From an uncultured Bacilli bacterium (lineage in GTDB: Bacteria > Bacillota_I > Bacilli_A > RF39 > UBA660): DNA of 64,000 bases. A program made the position numbers and the translations under genes. Below, in pieces: positions 34,560 through 43,785 of the stretch (its first letter is position 1; each line of letters opens with the position of its first letter). The notes below the pieces were generated by a model. That model saw only the letters and a list, made by a program, of their open reading frames with translations, made no database searches and had not been told where the DNA came from. The stretch covers positions 28,762 to 92,761 of the forward strand of contig CAKORG010000001.1 of NCBI GenBank assembly GCA_934101495.1, read 5' to 3'.

Positions 34560-34588
34560 AATATATACATAGTCTATATCAAAGTCAA
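34560..34588 (-). promoter_or_regulatory. Promoter of mazEF (and possibly gltX operon)
   Basis: Minus strand -35 TTGACT (34583-34588), 17-bp spacer, -10 TATATT (34560-34565). No terminator was seen between mazF and gltX. Confidence 0.65.
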
Positions 34589-34616
34589 GTAAAATTTGTT
34601 AATTTGTGAAAAAATT

Positions 34617-36236
34617 TTATTCAAAAGCTTTTATATAACTTAATTCAGGAAAATTCGTAATTAATACTTTTTTTAGATAGTTTATTTTATTATTTAAATT
34701 TGGATATTCTTCATAATTTTTACATGCACAAACACTTTCAAAAAGTCGTGCTCTATCTTCTTGTTCATTGGTTCTAGCATAGTTATCCACAAAATATATT
34801 TCATTTTTAAATTTACTTGTTTCCAAGACATCTTTATATAGCACATTCGGATAATAAACATTTTGATATGTGAAATTTTCTGGGTTCAAACTACCCCAGT
34901 CATATGAAAAATCTTTAAGTTTAAGGTATGCATCTATAATATGCATAGTTTCATGGGCTAAGATATTAAGTAAATTATCTTTGGAATTAAGTTTAATTAT
35001 TATTACATATTCACTATTTTTAACAAAAGATAAACCTACCACATCTGTTTGACTACTTTCAAGTTCTCCGCCAGTTATGTCATAGGCAAAATATATATTT
35101 AAGCCCTTCATATCATATTCATAAAATCTTTGGAAAAATGTTTTGTTAAAAATAAGAAGATAATCTTCAAGATAACTTAAGGCATCGATAATGTCATTGT
35201 AGTTATTTACTTCAGTTATGTTGTAGTCTTTATGCATGATATTAATACTTTCTTTTAAGTTAACATTTATACTATAGTTTTCTTTTATTTCTGTAACTTT
35301 ATTGCTTATATAATCATTTTCAAATAAATTATCTTTGTTTATACTTCCTTCAATATCAAAAACATCATAAACATATATTGTTTTATCTGTAAATACATAT
35401 ATTTTATTTTCATAAACTTTAATACTTTTTACGCTTTCTTTAACCTTATATATATCTATTCTAGCTGTTTTACTTTTTTCATATAGATTATAAACATCTA
35501 TTTCTTTATTTTCTAAGACATATAAATTGTATTCATTTTTACTCAAATGTATTATTTTACTTGTTAAATTTTCAATAGGACTTTTAAATTCTTTGTAATC
35601 ATTATTTGTATTATATATTTTTATTTTGTCATTACTATATGTAAATACTCCTTTTTCAAAAGTGTCATAATTTTTAATGTTTTCTTCTTTTAAAATAGTT
35701 TCTTTGTATAAATTTATTTTTTCTGTAATACTATCCTTTCTTATAAGTAAACATTTTAAATTACAAATGCTATTAATTACTTCAGGGTATTCATTAAAAT
35801 TATTTTCATATATACTTGATTTTACTGCATAGTCATTTTCAGTGATTAGCTCTCTTTCTTCTAAAAGCTCTAGGTGTTTATCATATACACTTATTTTACT
35901 TTTGTCTTTACAAACCATATACTGATTACTATTATCATTTTTTAAGTTGCATGACATATTGATATTTTTAGTATAAATATTTTCTTTTTTACTTGTAGTA
36001 TCTATTTCTTTAAGCAAATAGTCATTATTATTTTTATATAGCAAGTATATTTTATTATTATTTATGATGCTGTTTATAAGTGTGTATTTATCTATATATA
36101 ATGGATAGTCTTCGAAGGAATAAATACTTTTGGTTACATCATCAGAATTATAATCTTCGTATATTTTAAACCCAAGCATGACAAGAAGCATTGTTATTAA
36201 AATTAAAAGTAATGTTAGAGTAGTATTTTTCTTCAT
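34617..36236 (-). CDS. Membrane-anchored zincin-like putative metalloprotease
   Basis: About 539 residues. One N-terminal TM helix (TLTLLLILITMLLVMLGF), a middle of repeated beta-strand segments that read like a beta-propeller (KIYVFTDKTIYVYDV), and a C-terminal zincin: HETMH (HExxH) near residue 430, NPENFTYQNVYYPNV, then NEQEDRARLFESV, whose Glu may be the third zinc ligand. The C-terminal domain is shared with the gene at 60343-61788. The frame opens at 36269; the ATG at 36236 has GGAG upstream and begins the TM helix, so I chose it. Confidence 0.75.
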   Translation of the reverse strand: MKKNTTLTLLLILITMLLVMLGFKIYEDYNSDDVTKSIYSFEDYPLYIDKYTLINSIINNNKIYLLYKNNNDYLLKEIDTTSKKENIYTKNINMSCNLKNDNSNQYMVCKDKSKISVYDKHLELLEERELITENDYAVKSSIYENNFNEYPEVINSICNLKCLLIRKDSITEKINLYKETILKEENIKNYDTFEKGVFTYSNDKIKIYNTNNDYKEFKSPIENLTSKIIHLSKNEYNLYVLENKEIDVYNLYEKSKTARIDIYKVKESVKSIKVYENKIYVFTDKTIYVYDVFDIEGSINKDNLFENDYISNKVTEIKENYSINVNLKESINIMHKDYNITEVNNYNDIIDALSYLEDYLLIFNKTFFQRFYEYDMKGLNIYFAYDITGGELESSQTDVVGLSFVKNSEYVIIIKLNSKDNLLNILAHETMHIIDAYLKLKDFSYDWGSLNPENFTYQNVYYPNVLYKDVLETSKFKNEIYFVDNYARTNEQEDRARLFESVCACKNYEEYPNLNNKINYLKKVLITNFPELSYIKAFE

Positions 36237-36312
36237 ACAGGTCAACTCCATATAACTATATTTTATCATAAAATTTATATAAAAGCTTGTTATTTTAACT
36301 TAAAAAGAAGAA

Positions 36313-36690
36313 TTATTTCAATTCTCCTTTTAATCTTTCAGCTTGGTTAAGTGATAATTTCGTAACTCTACAAATTAAATCTACATTGCAATTTTCCTCA
36401 AGCATCGCTGTGGCATCTTCAACAGCTTTTTGTTTAATACCACGTTCTATGCCATCTTCAAATGTTTCTTGTTTTTCATTACCATCAAATCAAAGTCACA
36501 AGCAATTCATTACTTTTTAATGCTATATCTACTTCACTATTAACTGAATTTTTATTTATACTTATAAAAGTCCATCTTCAGTTGAGATAAATATTTTTTT
36601 GACAATACTATCTCTGGCATTGATTTTCTTAATTTCTAATCTTTGAATGATTGATTTGCCTAGCTATTATAGATATAATTTATAAACTTT
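36313..36690 (-). pseudogene. Decayed Rpn-type (PD-(D/E)XK) nuclease/transposase gene
   Basis: No intact frame, but pieces are readable on the minus strand. The C-terminal end reads FEDGIERGIKQKAVEDATAM and CRVTKLSLNQAERLKGELK before TAA at 36313; an upstream piece in another phase reads EIKKINARDSIVKKIFISTE and then a stop. This is the tail layout of Rpn/PDDEXK_2 proteins, which promote RecA-independent recombination. Several frameshifts and stops separate the pieces. A weak hairpin with T follows the stop. Bases 36691-36846, before the trxB terminator, hold nothing I recognise beyond AT-rich sequence and a short TGTCGAA direct repeat. Confidence 0.6.
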
Positions 36691-36846
36691 CAAGGCTTTC
36701 GACACCCTTCGACATAAAGCAAACTGGAGAAATATATTAGTTAACATTTATTTACATTTTTAAATTACAAAATATGTAATTATTTTACAACTATAGTAGA
36801 TATTATTGTACATTTTAAGTATTTTGTTTTTATAATCGAAATTTTT

Positions 36847-36876
36847 AGAAAAAAAATAAGACTTTTCATCTTATTT
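36847..36876 (-). terminator. Terminator of lgt-trxB
   Basis: Stem AAATAAGA / TCTTATTT (36854-36861 and 36869-36876), T run on the minus strand. The trxB stop codon lies in the stem. Confidence 0.85.
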
Positions 36877-37746
36877 CATGTTTGTTATTACTCTGGCACC
36901 ATCTGCAGCTGCTGTTACAAGTTGATATGTATCTTTATTAATAATATCCCCGATAGCATATACTCCTTTTATTTCTGTTTCTAATTTTTCATTTACTTTT
37001 ACATAACCATTTTCATCAAGTATTTCTTTTGGCACAAATTCTGTTGCTGGCCTATACCCTACATAAATAAATACACCCTTAACATTTAAAGTAGTACCAT
37101 TATCTAGAGTTATACTGGATAATTTATTATTTTCTTCATTCATACTTTTGATATTAGCATTGTAAATTATTTCTATCTTAGGATTTTTCTTTATATTTTC
37201 CACAAGCATTTCCTCACCACGGAAACCGCTTCTTCGATTAATGAGATAAATATGCCCCACAATATTTGCTAGATATAAAGCTTCTTGAAGGGCACTATTG
37301 CCTGTACCTACAATAGCTACATTTTCATTTTTATAAAAGAATGCATCACATACTGCGCATGTTGATAAACCTTTTCCAAGTAAAGTTTTTTCATTATCTA
37401 AGCCTAAATACTTTGGCTTTCTACCCATTGCTAAAACCACTTTTTTTGCTTCATATGTACTCTTATCAGTTATTACTTTTTTTGTTTCTTCATTTAACTC
37501 TAAACTTTTTACTTCTTCTAAAACATATGGAATATCTAAAAATTTAACTTGTTTTTCGAGAACTTCAGCAAAATCTGGGCCAGCTATTTCTGGTACACCT
37601 GGATAATTACTAATTTTATCTATATTATTTAAAAGACCCCCGGGCATGCCTTTATCAATAAGTAATACTTTTTTATTACTGCGTTTAGCATAAATTCCTG
37701 CGGTTATACCACTTATGCCCATGCCAATTATGATTATATCATACAT
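36871..37746 (-). CDS. trxB: Thioredoxin reductase
   Basis: 291 residues, slightly shorter than the usual 305-320. FAD site GMGISGITAGIYA at the N-terminus, redox pair in STCAVCDAFF, NADPH site GTGNSALQEA and YAIGDI near the end. Keeps thioredoxin reduced with NADPH. Follows lgt by 12 bp, a pairing common in Firmicutes. Confidence 0.95.
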   Translation of the reverse strand: MYDIIIIGMGISGITAGIYAKRSNKKVLLIDKGMPGGLLNNIDKISNYPGVPEIAGPDFAEVLEKQVKFLDIPYVLEEVKSLELNEETKKVITDKSTYEAKKVVLAMGRKPKYLGLDNEKTLLGKGLSTCAVCDAFFYKNENVAIVGTGNSALQEALYLANIVGHIYLINRRSGFRGEEMLVENIKKNPKIEIIYNANIKSMNEENNKLSSITLDNGTTLNVKGVFIYVGYRPATEFVPKEILDENGYVKVNEKLETEIKGVYAIGDIINKDTYQLVTAAADGARVITNMK

Positions 37747-37758
37747 TATTATTCCTCC

Positions 37759-38568
37759 TTAGAATCTTACTACTTGGTTTTCATCTTGATCATACAAATC
37801 TTCATAGCGACCTTTTCTACCTGTAATCATAATAATTATTAAACCAACGAAGATCATGACAATTGAAACTATTTGAGCCATTTTAAACCCACCTAGCATA
37901 AGCGAATCTGTTCTCATTGCTTCAATTATAAAGCGACCTAGTCCATACCACATCAAATATAATGCAAATGGCTGACCAACTTTGGTAATTTTTAATCTTC
38001 TTACTATAAGAAGTACTAGAAAGCCCACCAAACACCATAATGATTCATATAAAAATGTCGGTGTATAATAGATTCCATCAATATTCATGCCTTTAATTAT
38101 AAAGTCGGGAATGTGTAAACTTTCTAAGTGAGATAGTGTTGTGGCTGGACCATGTGCTTCACTATTGAAAAAATTTCCCCATCTACCCATGGCTTGAGCA
38201 AGAAGCATCGATGGTGCTAAAAAGTCAAACATTCTAACAGCTCTTACTTTATATTTCTTACAATATAATAGAATAACCAATATACCAGCAATTATACCCC
38301 CATGTATTGCAAGTCCACCTTCCCAAATTTTAAATATATCCCAGAAATTATTATACAATTCTAGATTGAATAACACATAGTATAATCTAGCACCAATTAT
38401 ACCAAATATTATGACCCAGAAAAGCATATTAAAAACAAACTCTGTTGGATATTTATATCTCTTTGCTTCTTTTAAAACTAGAGTTATACCTATCATAGCT
38501 CCTAAAATAATTAATACCGAATACCACTCTAATTTAAAATTACCTATTTCAATTATATATCTATTCAT
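37759..38568 (-). CDS. lgt: Prolipoprotein diacylglyceryl transferase
   Basis: 269 residues, seven TM helices. Transfers diacylglycerol to the lipobox Cys of lipoproteins. Signature GRWGNFFNSEAHGP near 140, GGLAIHGGIIAG near 85 and the RPTFLYES-like YTPTFLYESLW. Its presence fits a lipoprotein-making monoderm. Confidence 0.97.
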   Translation of the reverse strand: MNRYIIEIGNFKLEWYSVLIILGAMIGITLVLKEAKRYKYPTEFVFNMLFWVIIFGIIGARLYYVLFNLELYNNFWDIFKIWEGGLAIHGGIIAGILVILLYCKKYKVRAVRMFDFLAPSMLLAQAMGRWGNFFNSEAHGPATTLSHLESLHIPDFIIKGMNIDGIYYTPTFLYESLWCLVGFLVLLIVRRLKITKVGQPFALYLMWYGLGRFIIEAMRTDSLMLGGFKMAQIVSIVMIFVGLIIIMITGRKGRYEDLYDQDENQVVRF

Positions 38569-38640
38569 AATTCACTCTCCTTTATATATTGTACCAAATT
38601 TTTTTAAATTAATCTATGCATAATAATTATTTAATTTAAG

Positions 38641-38674
38641 AAAAAAGCATTAACTCATTAATAAAGTCTAATGC
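38641..38674 (-). terminator. Terminator of uvrA
   Basis: Stem GCATTA / TAATGC (38647-38652 and 38669-38674) with T run on the minus strand, just after the uvrA stop. Confidence 0.7.
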
Positions 38675-38680
38675 CTCTTA

Positions 38681-41488
38681 TTATTTTAGTATTTTAGCTA
38701 AAAATTCACCAGTATATGATCCTTTGCATTTGGCTACTTGTTCTGGAGTTCCAGTAGCCACAATTTTTCCACCATATTTACCACCATCTGGACCTAAATC
38801 TATGATGTGGTCTGCTACTTTTATAACATCTAAGTTATGTTCAATTACTATTACTGTATCACCATTATCCACTATTCTATTTAGAATAACTAATAGTTTT
38901 TTAATATCATCAGAATGAAGTCCTGTTGTTGGTTCATCAAGTATAAATACTGATTTGCCTGTTGCTTTCTTTTGAAGTTCTTTAGCAAGTTTTACACGGC
39001 CAGCTTCCCCCCCTGATAATGTTGGTGCTGATTGACCTAATTTAATGTATGAAAGTCCGACATCCATCATTACCTTTAGTTTATTGTAAATTTTTGGAAC
39101 ATTTTCAAAGAATTCCAGAGCTTCACTTACTCTCATGTCCAACACTTCACTTATATTTTTGCCTTTATATTTTATTTCAAGAGTTTCTCTGTTATATCTT
39201 CTTCCTTTACATACATCACATGGAACATATACATCTGCTAGGAAATGCATTTCAATTTTCTTAACGCCATCTCCCCAACAATTTTCACATCTTCCACCTT
39301 TAACATTAAATGAGAAACGACCTTTGTCATATCCGCGCATTTTTGCTTCTTTTGTTTGCGCAAATAAATCTCTAATATCATCAAATACTCCTACATACGT
39401 TGCGGGATTACTTCTCGGTGTTCTACCTATAGCATCTTGAGTTATTTGGATTACTTTGTCAATATTTTCAAGGCCTGTTATTTCTTTACAAACACCTGGA
39501 ATTACTTTACTTTTATAAATTTCTGATGCTAGTCTTTTATATAAAACTTCGTTAATAAGTGAAGATTTACCTGAGCCAGATACACCAGTTACAACTACTA
39601 ATTTGTTAAGTGGAATATCTACATTTATACTTTTTAAGTTATTTTCTTTAGCACCTTTGATACTTATTTTTAAACCATTACCTTTTCTGCGTTTTTCAGG
39701 CACTTCTATTTTTAACTCTCCGCTTAGGTATTTTCCTGTTAAACTATTTGGATTTTTCATAACTTCTTCTGGCGTGCCAGCAGCCATAATTTGTCCACCA
39801 TATTCACCTGCGCCTGGACCAACATCTACTAAATAGTCTGATGCTAGCATAGTATCTGTATCATGCTCAACAACAATTAGTGAATTACCTAAATCACGCA
39901 TTTCTTTTAATGAATTAATTAATCTTTCGTTATCTTTTTGATGAAGGCCAATACTAGGTTCATCAAGAACATATAAAACACCTGATAATTTTGAACCAAT
40001 TTGGGTTGCAAGTCTTATTCTTTGTGCTTCCCCACCAGATAATGTTCCTGCACTTCTTGTTAAAGTTAAATATGATAAACCAACATTATTTAAGAATTCT
40101 AGTCTAGAAATTATTTCCTTTAGTATAAGGTTACTTATTTCTTTTTCTTCGTTATTTAGTTTTAACTTTTTAACAAAATCAAGTAAGTCACTTATAGACA
40201 TATCACACATATCAAAAATATTCTTATCATTAATATATATAGATAATACTGATTTTTGTAATCTTTTTCCTTTACAAACTGGACACTCTGTTTCAATCAT
40301 ATACCCTTGAAGCCATTCCCTGATCCATCCACTTTTTGTTTCAACATATCTTCTTTCTAGTGTTGGAATTACACCTTCATATGTACCTTTTGTATTTCTG
40401 GTACTGCCATTTTTAGAAACATAGTTAAATTCAAGTATTTCATCTGTACCATATAATATGTAGTTTAATTTTTCTTCAGGAATATCCTTTACTGGTGCAA
40501 ACATATTGATATCATATTTTTTACATATAGTTTCAATTTGGGTAAAATACATATTTGAATCCATACTTAAGGCAGATATAGCACCTTCTACTAAAGATTT
40601 ATTTGGATCTGGTATTAGTAAATCTTTACTAATATGAAGCTTTGTACCTAAACCTTTACATTCTTCACAAGCTCCGTATGGGGCATTAAATGAAAATAAT
40701 CTTGGTTCTAGTTCTGGTATTGAGTAGTTACATATTTCACAAGCATATTTTTCACTCATGAATATTTCTTCATCATCAACTAGTAATACTACTTTGCCAT
40801 CAGCTTTCTTGGTGCTTGTTTCTACGGCTTCAAATATTCTGCTATATTCTTCATCATCTACAGTAATTTTATCTATAATAATATCTATATTGTCTTTAAT
40901 ATTTTTTTCTAGAGTTATTTCTTCATTTAAACTCATATTTTTGCCATTTACGCGAACACGAGTAAAGCCTTCTTTACGAAGTTCATCAAATAAATCTTTA
41001 TGGGTTCCCTTTTCGCCATGAACTACAGGTGCTAATATGGCAACTGTTTTTCCTTTGTATTCCATTACTTTATTAGTCATTTCTTCAATACTTTGACTTT
41101 TTATTGGTGTATGATGAGTTGGACAATAAGGTCTACCAATTCTGGCAAATAAAAGACGCAAATAATCGTAAATTTCAGTTATTGTACCTACTGTTGAACG
41201 TGGATTTTTATTCGTAGATTTTTGGTCGATTGATATTGATGGTGATAATCCTTCAATAGAGTCTACATCTGGTTTTTCATTTACACCAATAAATTGACGA
41301 GCATAAGCTGATAGGCTTTCTACATATCTTCTTTGCCCTTCAGCATAAATTGTATCAAATGCTAAACTACTCTTTCCTGAGCCTGATACTCCGGTCATGA
41401 CAACTAACTTATTTTTAGGTATTTCTAAATCAACATTTTTTAAATTGTTCTCTCTAGCTCCTTTTATTATTATTTTATCATTATTCAT
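38681..41488 (-). CDS. uvrA: Excinuclease ABC subunit A
   Basis: About 935 residues, normal length. Damage-sensing ABC ATPase of nucleotide excision repair. Two ATP-binding modules: TGVSGSGKSSLAF and VTGVSGSGKSSLI as Walker A, LSGGEAQRIRLA and LSGGEAGRVKLA as signatures; zinc fingers CEICNYS...CEEC and CENCWGDG...CDVC. The frame opens at 41539, but the ATG at 41488 follows GAGGTG at 7 nt and begins MNNDKIIIKGARENNLK like the family. uvrB is not in this window. Single-gene unit. Confidence 0.98.
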   Translation of the reverse strand: MNNDKIIIKGARENNLKNVDLEIPKNKLVVMTGVSGSGKSSLAFDTIYAEGQRRYVESLSAYARQFIGVNEKPDVDSIEGLSPSISIDQKSTNKNPRSTVGTITEIYDYLRLLFARIGRPYCPTHHTPIKSQSIEEMTNKVMEYKGKTVAILAPVVHGEKGTHKDLFDELRKEGFTRVRVNGKNMSLNEEITLEKNIKDNIDIIIDKITVDDEEYSRIFEAVETSTKKADGKVVLLVDDEEIFMSEKYACEICNYSIPELEPRLFSFNAPYGACEECKGLGTKLHISKDLLIPDPNKSLVEGAISALSMDSNMYFTQIETICKKYDINMFAPVKDIPEEKLNYILYGTDEILEFNYVSKNGSTRNTKGTYEGVIPTLERRYVETKSGWIREWLQGYMIETECPVCKGKRLQKSVLSIYINDKNIFDMCDMSISDLLDFVKKLKLNNEEKEISNLILKEIISRLEFLNNVGLSYLTLTRSAGTLSGGEAQRIRLATQIGSKLSGVLYVLDEPSIGLHQKDNERLINSLKEMRDLGNSLIVVEHDTDTMLASDYLVDVGPGAGEYGGQIMAAGTPEEVMKNPNSLTGKYLSGELKIEVPEKRRKGNGLKISIKGAKENNLKSINVDIPLNKLVVVTGVSGSGKSSLINEVLYKRLASEIYKSKVIPGVCKEITGLENIDKVIQITQDAIGRTPRSNPATYVGVFDDIRDLFAQTKEAKMRGYDKGRFSFNVKGGRCENCWGDGVKKIEMHFLADVYVPCDVCKGRRYNRETLEIKYKGKNISEVLDMRVSEALEFFENVPKIYNKLKVMMDVGLSYIKLGQSAPTLSGGEAGRVKLAKELQKKATGKSVFILDEPTTGLHSDDIKKLLVILNRIVDNGDTVIVIEHNLDVIKVADHIIDLGPDGGKYGGKIVATGTPEQVAKCKGSYTGEFLAKILK

Positions 41489-41666
41489 ATATAGCACCTC
41501 TTTTTCATATTTTGACACAAAAAGATAATTTTCATGCAAAAATAATATATCACAAACATATATTTGTAGTCAAGAGAATTTTGTAATGTTCCAATGTAAA
41601 ATTTAGTAATTATTTAAATAAATGAATATAATTAATGTAAATAACTCATTTTTAAGTGTTTAAAAT

Positions 41667-41695
41667 TTGACAAATCATTGATTATATGGTAAAAT
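41667..41695 (+). promoter_or_regulatory. SigA-type promoter of the poly-Asn surface protein
   Basis: -35 TTGACA (41667-41672), 17-bp spacer, -10 TAAAAT (41690-41695). Confidence 0.85.
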
Positions 41696-41745
41696 AATGG
41701 CGACTTAAAGGAAAAGTGTTTTCTAAAGCGAAGGGGGTACGTTAT

Positions 41746-43284
41746 ATGTACGAAGAAGGAAAGAAAAATTTAAGTTTAAATTGGGGATCACTTGCAATTA
41801 AACTTGTGATTCTTGCAGTTATAGTATTTATAGCTGGTTGGATATTTGTTAAAGTAACTGGCAACACATCGACCAAATCTAAAAATACTTTAGCTGATAG
41901 TAATAGTGAATATATTAACAATATTAACACTATGAAAACTGCAGCATTTGAATATTTTACAAAATCAAAATTACCTGAAAAAGTTGGTGCAACTGAAAAA
42001 GTAACACTAGCTCAAATGATTAATCAAAAGTTGTTAATTGACTTTACTAACGATGGTAAAGCTTGTGACACTAATTCAAGTTACATTCAAACTACTAAGA
42101 CTGCTGATGGTAATTATGCATTAAAAGTTAGTTTAACTTGTGGTAAACAATCTGATTTTATTGTTACTACTATTGAAAAAACTGCTTGTGATAATAATGG
42201 AACTTGTATAGTGGATAATACTAAAACAAATACTGACGTTGTTGACAATAATAAAAATAGTAATATGAATAACAATAACTTAAGCAATAATAATAGTAGT
42301 AATAGTTCTAATAATTCAAGTTCTATTACAACAAATAATACTAACAAAGGAAATGGTTCGAGCAAAGGAAATAGTTCTAGTTCTAGTTCAAGCACAAGTA
42401 CTAAAACTACAGTTACTACAAAGATTACTATTAAAATAAGTTGTACCAATGGATGTTGTCAAACAAATTGTAATAACAACAACAATAATAATAACAACAA
42501 TAATAATAACAACAATAATAATAATAATAATAATGATAAACCAACACCTAGTAAAGTTAGATATTATAAATATGTAAAATATAGTGATTGGAAAGATGGT
42601 TATTCTAATGCAGATAATGCAGAAAATAAAAAACAAACTATAACAACATATAATTATTGTAAGGAATACAAAAAAACTTACTATTCAACTGGTTATGTTA
42701 CAGATAAGACAAACATTGGAAAATATAATTATGAAATACAATTCTTAGATTTACCAAGTGATGTTAATAATGTTGACGTTGTAAAAAGAAGTGCATCATA
42801 TTTCAGTAATTCAAATACTGATTATCGTGCATACATTAGAAACAGAGAAAACGTTTATATGACTGGCAATTCAGGTAAATATGATGTTTCTATTAATAAT
42901 GTTTCTTCATTTAGAGAATCATCATTAAAGAGAAGTAATTTTAGTTTTAAAGTTTCTGATGCTTATTACAACAGAACTGAAAAGAATTGGGCTACTGAAA
43001 TTACTGTTGATTATAAAAATTTAAGTAATGTTACACCATATTATGCTAGTAATTTACGTTATGATGTATATTTTGTACCATTAAAGTTTGATATTAGTTA
43101 TTCAAGAAATAGTACTTGTTATAGAGATTATGAAAATAGTCAAGTTAAATATGAAAATTATAGTGTGAGTGATCCTGAAGAAGAAGAAATATGGAAGCAT
43201 AGAACTTATGAATATAAATGGAGTAAAGAAACTTCATTAGAAGGTTATACTTATACTGGTCAATATGAAGATAGAGCTGAATAA
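41746..43284 (+). CDS. Single-TM surface protein with poly-Asn linker
   Basis: About 512 residues. A short basic N-terminus, one uncleaved TM helix (LAIKLVILAVIVFIAGWIFV), a first outside domain with two Cys (about 40-150), a long Ser/Asn/Thr linker with about 21 consecutive Asn, then a Tyr-rich C-terminal domain of about 250 residues. No family recognised. The frame opens at 41716; the ATG at 41746 follows AAGGGGG at 8 nt, so I chose it. It is convergent with the downstream end of the pilus locus. A substrate, minor pilin or partner of that machine is possible but unproven. Confidence 0.75.
   Translation: MYEEGKKNLSLNWGSLAIKLVILAVIVFIAGWIFVKVTGNTSTKSKNTLADSNSEYINNINTMKTAAFEYFTKSKLPEKVGATEKVTLAQMINQKLLIDFTNDGKACDTNSSYIQTTKTADGNYALKVSLTCGKQSDFIVTTIEKTACDNNGTCIVDNTKTNTDVVDNNKNSNMNNNNLSNNNSSNSSNNSSSITTNNTNKGNGSSKGNSSSSSSSTSTKTTVTTKITIKISCTNGCCQTNCNNNNNNNNNNNNNNNNNNNNNDKPTPSKVRYYKYVKYSDWKDGYSNADNAENKKQTITTYNYCKEYKKTYYSTGYVTDKTNIGKYNYEIQFLDLPSDVNNVDVVKRSASYFSNSNTDYRAYIRNRENVYMTGNSGKYDVSINNVSSFRESSLKRSNFSFKVSDAYYNRTEKNWATEITVDYKNLSNVTPYYASNLRYDVYFVPLKFDISYSRNSTCYRDYENSQVKYENYSVSDPEEEEIWKHRTYEYKWSKETSLEGYTYTGQYEDRAE
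42472..42534 (+). repeat. In-frame AAC/AAT repeat coding for poly-Asn
   Basis: 63 bases of AAC/AAT codons, partly with a 15-bp period (AAC AAC AAT AAT AAT), ending in seven AAT. It codes for an uninterrupted Asn tract in the linker of the surface protein. Copy changes would be in frame. Confidence 0.9.
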
Positions 43285-43298
43285 GCTCTATCTTTTTT
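43268..43298 (+). terminator. Terminator of the poly-Asn surface protein gene
   Basis: 11-bp stem AAGATAGAGCT / AGCTCTATCTT (43268-43278 and 43284-43294) with loop GAATA and a T run; the stop codon overlaps it. Confidence 0.92.
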
Positions 43299-43350
43299 AT
43301 TGCTTTTAATCTACACAAATTTATACTTCTTTTATATTTATTTTAAAGCA

Positions 43351-43376
43351 AAATAAAAACTGTTGTAATTAACAGT
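43351..43376 (-). terminator. Terminator of the pilus locus
   Basis: Stem ACTGTT / AACAGT (43359-43364 and 43371-43376) followed on the minus strand by TTTTTATTTT. It closes the run 56031 to 43390. Confidence 0.7.
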
Positions 43377-43389
43377 CTTTATTGTTTGA

Positions 43390-43725
43390 TTAACCATTTT
43401 TAACTGAAGTACAATCTGACCCGGTTGGATTACTTACACATGCTGCACAATAATCATATTCATCTTTTACTTCTCCAAATGCACCAACCATCTTAAATAC
43501 TAATCCTACAATAGTTGGAATAAAGAAAATACATACACCAGCTATAACTCGGTTTAATAATGTTTTAGCAGCTTTAGATACAGCCTTGTCATCACTTGAT
43601 ATTACAGCTTTTCCTAAATCAACCATCCCAAAAATAATTAAAAGAACTGGAATAACTATTTTAAAAACTAACATAAACATTCCAATCGTATACATTATTG
43701 GTCCTGCGCTATGACAAAAACTCAT
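43390..43725 (-). CDS. Small two-TM protein with CxxC..P motif (module copy 1)
   Basis: About 111 residues. Two TM helices: FKIVIPVLLIIFGMVDLGKA and VIAGVCIFFIPTIVGLVF, joined by a short Ser/Asp/Lys loop (SSDDKAVSKAAK), then the tail CAACVSNPTGSDC. The layout is like TrbC/VirB2 pilins or small Tad components, but I know no family name. The frame opens with a GTG at 43734; the ATG at 43725 has GGAGG at a better distance. It begins MSFC, like its neighbour MNFC. It has its own promoter with an operator-like palindrome. Confidence 0.75.
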   Translation of the reverse strand: MSFCHSAGPIMYTIGMFMLVFKIVIPVLLIIFGMVDLGKAVISSDDKAVSKAAKTLLNRVIAGVCIFFIPTIVGLVFKMVGAFGEVKDEYDYCAACVSNPTGSDCTSVKNG

Positions 43726-43756
43726 TAATAACACTCCTCCTTCTGTATATATCTTT

Positions 43757-43785
43757 ATTTTACCCTAAATTACGGGTAAAGTCAA
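43757..43785 (-). promoter_or_regulatory. Internal promoter before the last gene of the pilus locus
   Basis: Minus strand -35 TTGACT (43780-43785), 17-bp spacer, -10 TAAAAT (43757-43762). It would let the 43390-43725 gene be made separately from the long transcript. Confidence 0.7.
43759..43780. promoter_or_regulatory. Operator-like palindrome inside that promoter
   Basis: TTTACCC / GGGTAAA (43759-43765 and 43774-43780), 7-bp perfect arms with an 8-bp centre, spanning exactly from the -10 to the -35. This is where a repressor would block polymerase. There is no T tract, so it is not a terminator. Confidence 0.55.

Noticed and set aside
36700..36730. TGTCGAA direct repeat as a mobile-element end
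   Set aside because: Two short copies only, no matching copy on the other side of the Rpn remnant and no target duplication seen.
42472..42534. CRISPR array
   Set aside because: Repeats are codon-scale AAC/AAT units without unique spacers; no array was seen anywhere in the window.
42114..42636. Long Leu/Ile-rich minus-strand frames opposite the poly-Asn gene
   Set aside because: They are the complement of AAT/AAC repeats; low-complexity hydrophobic products without a ribosome site.
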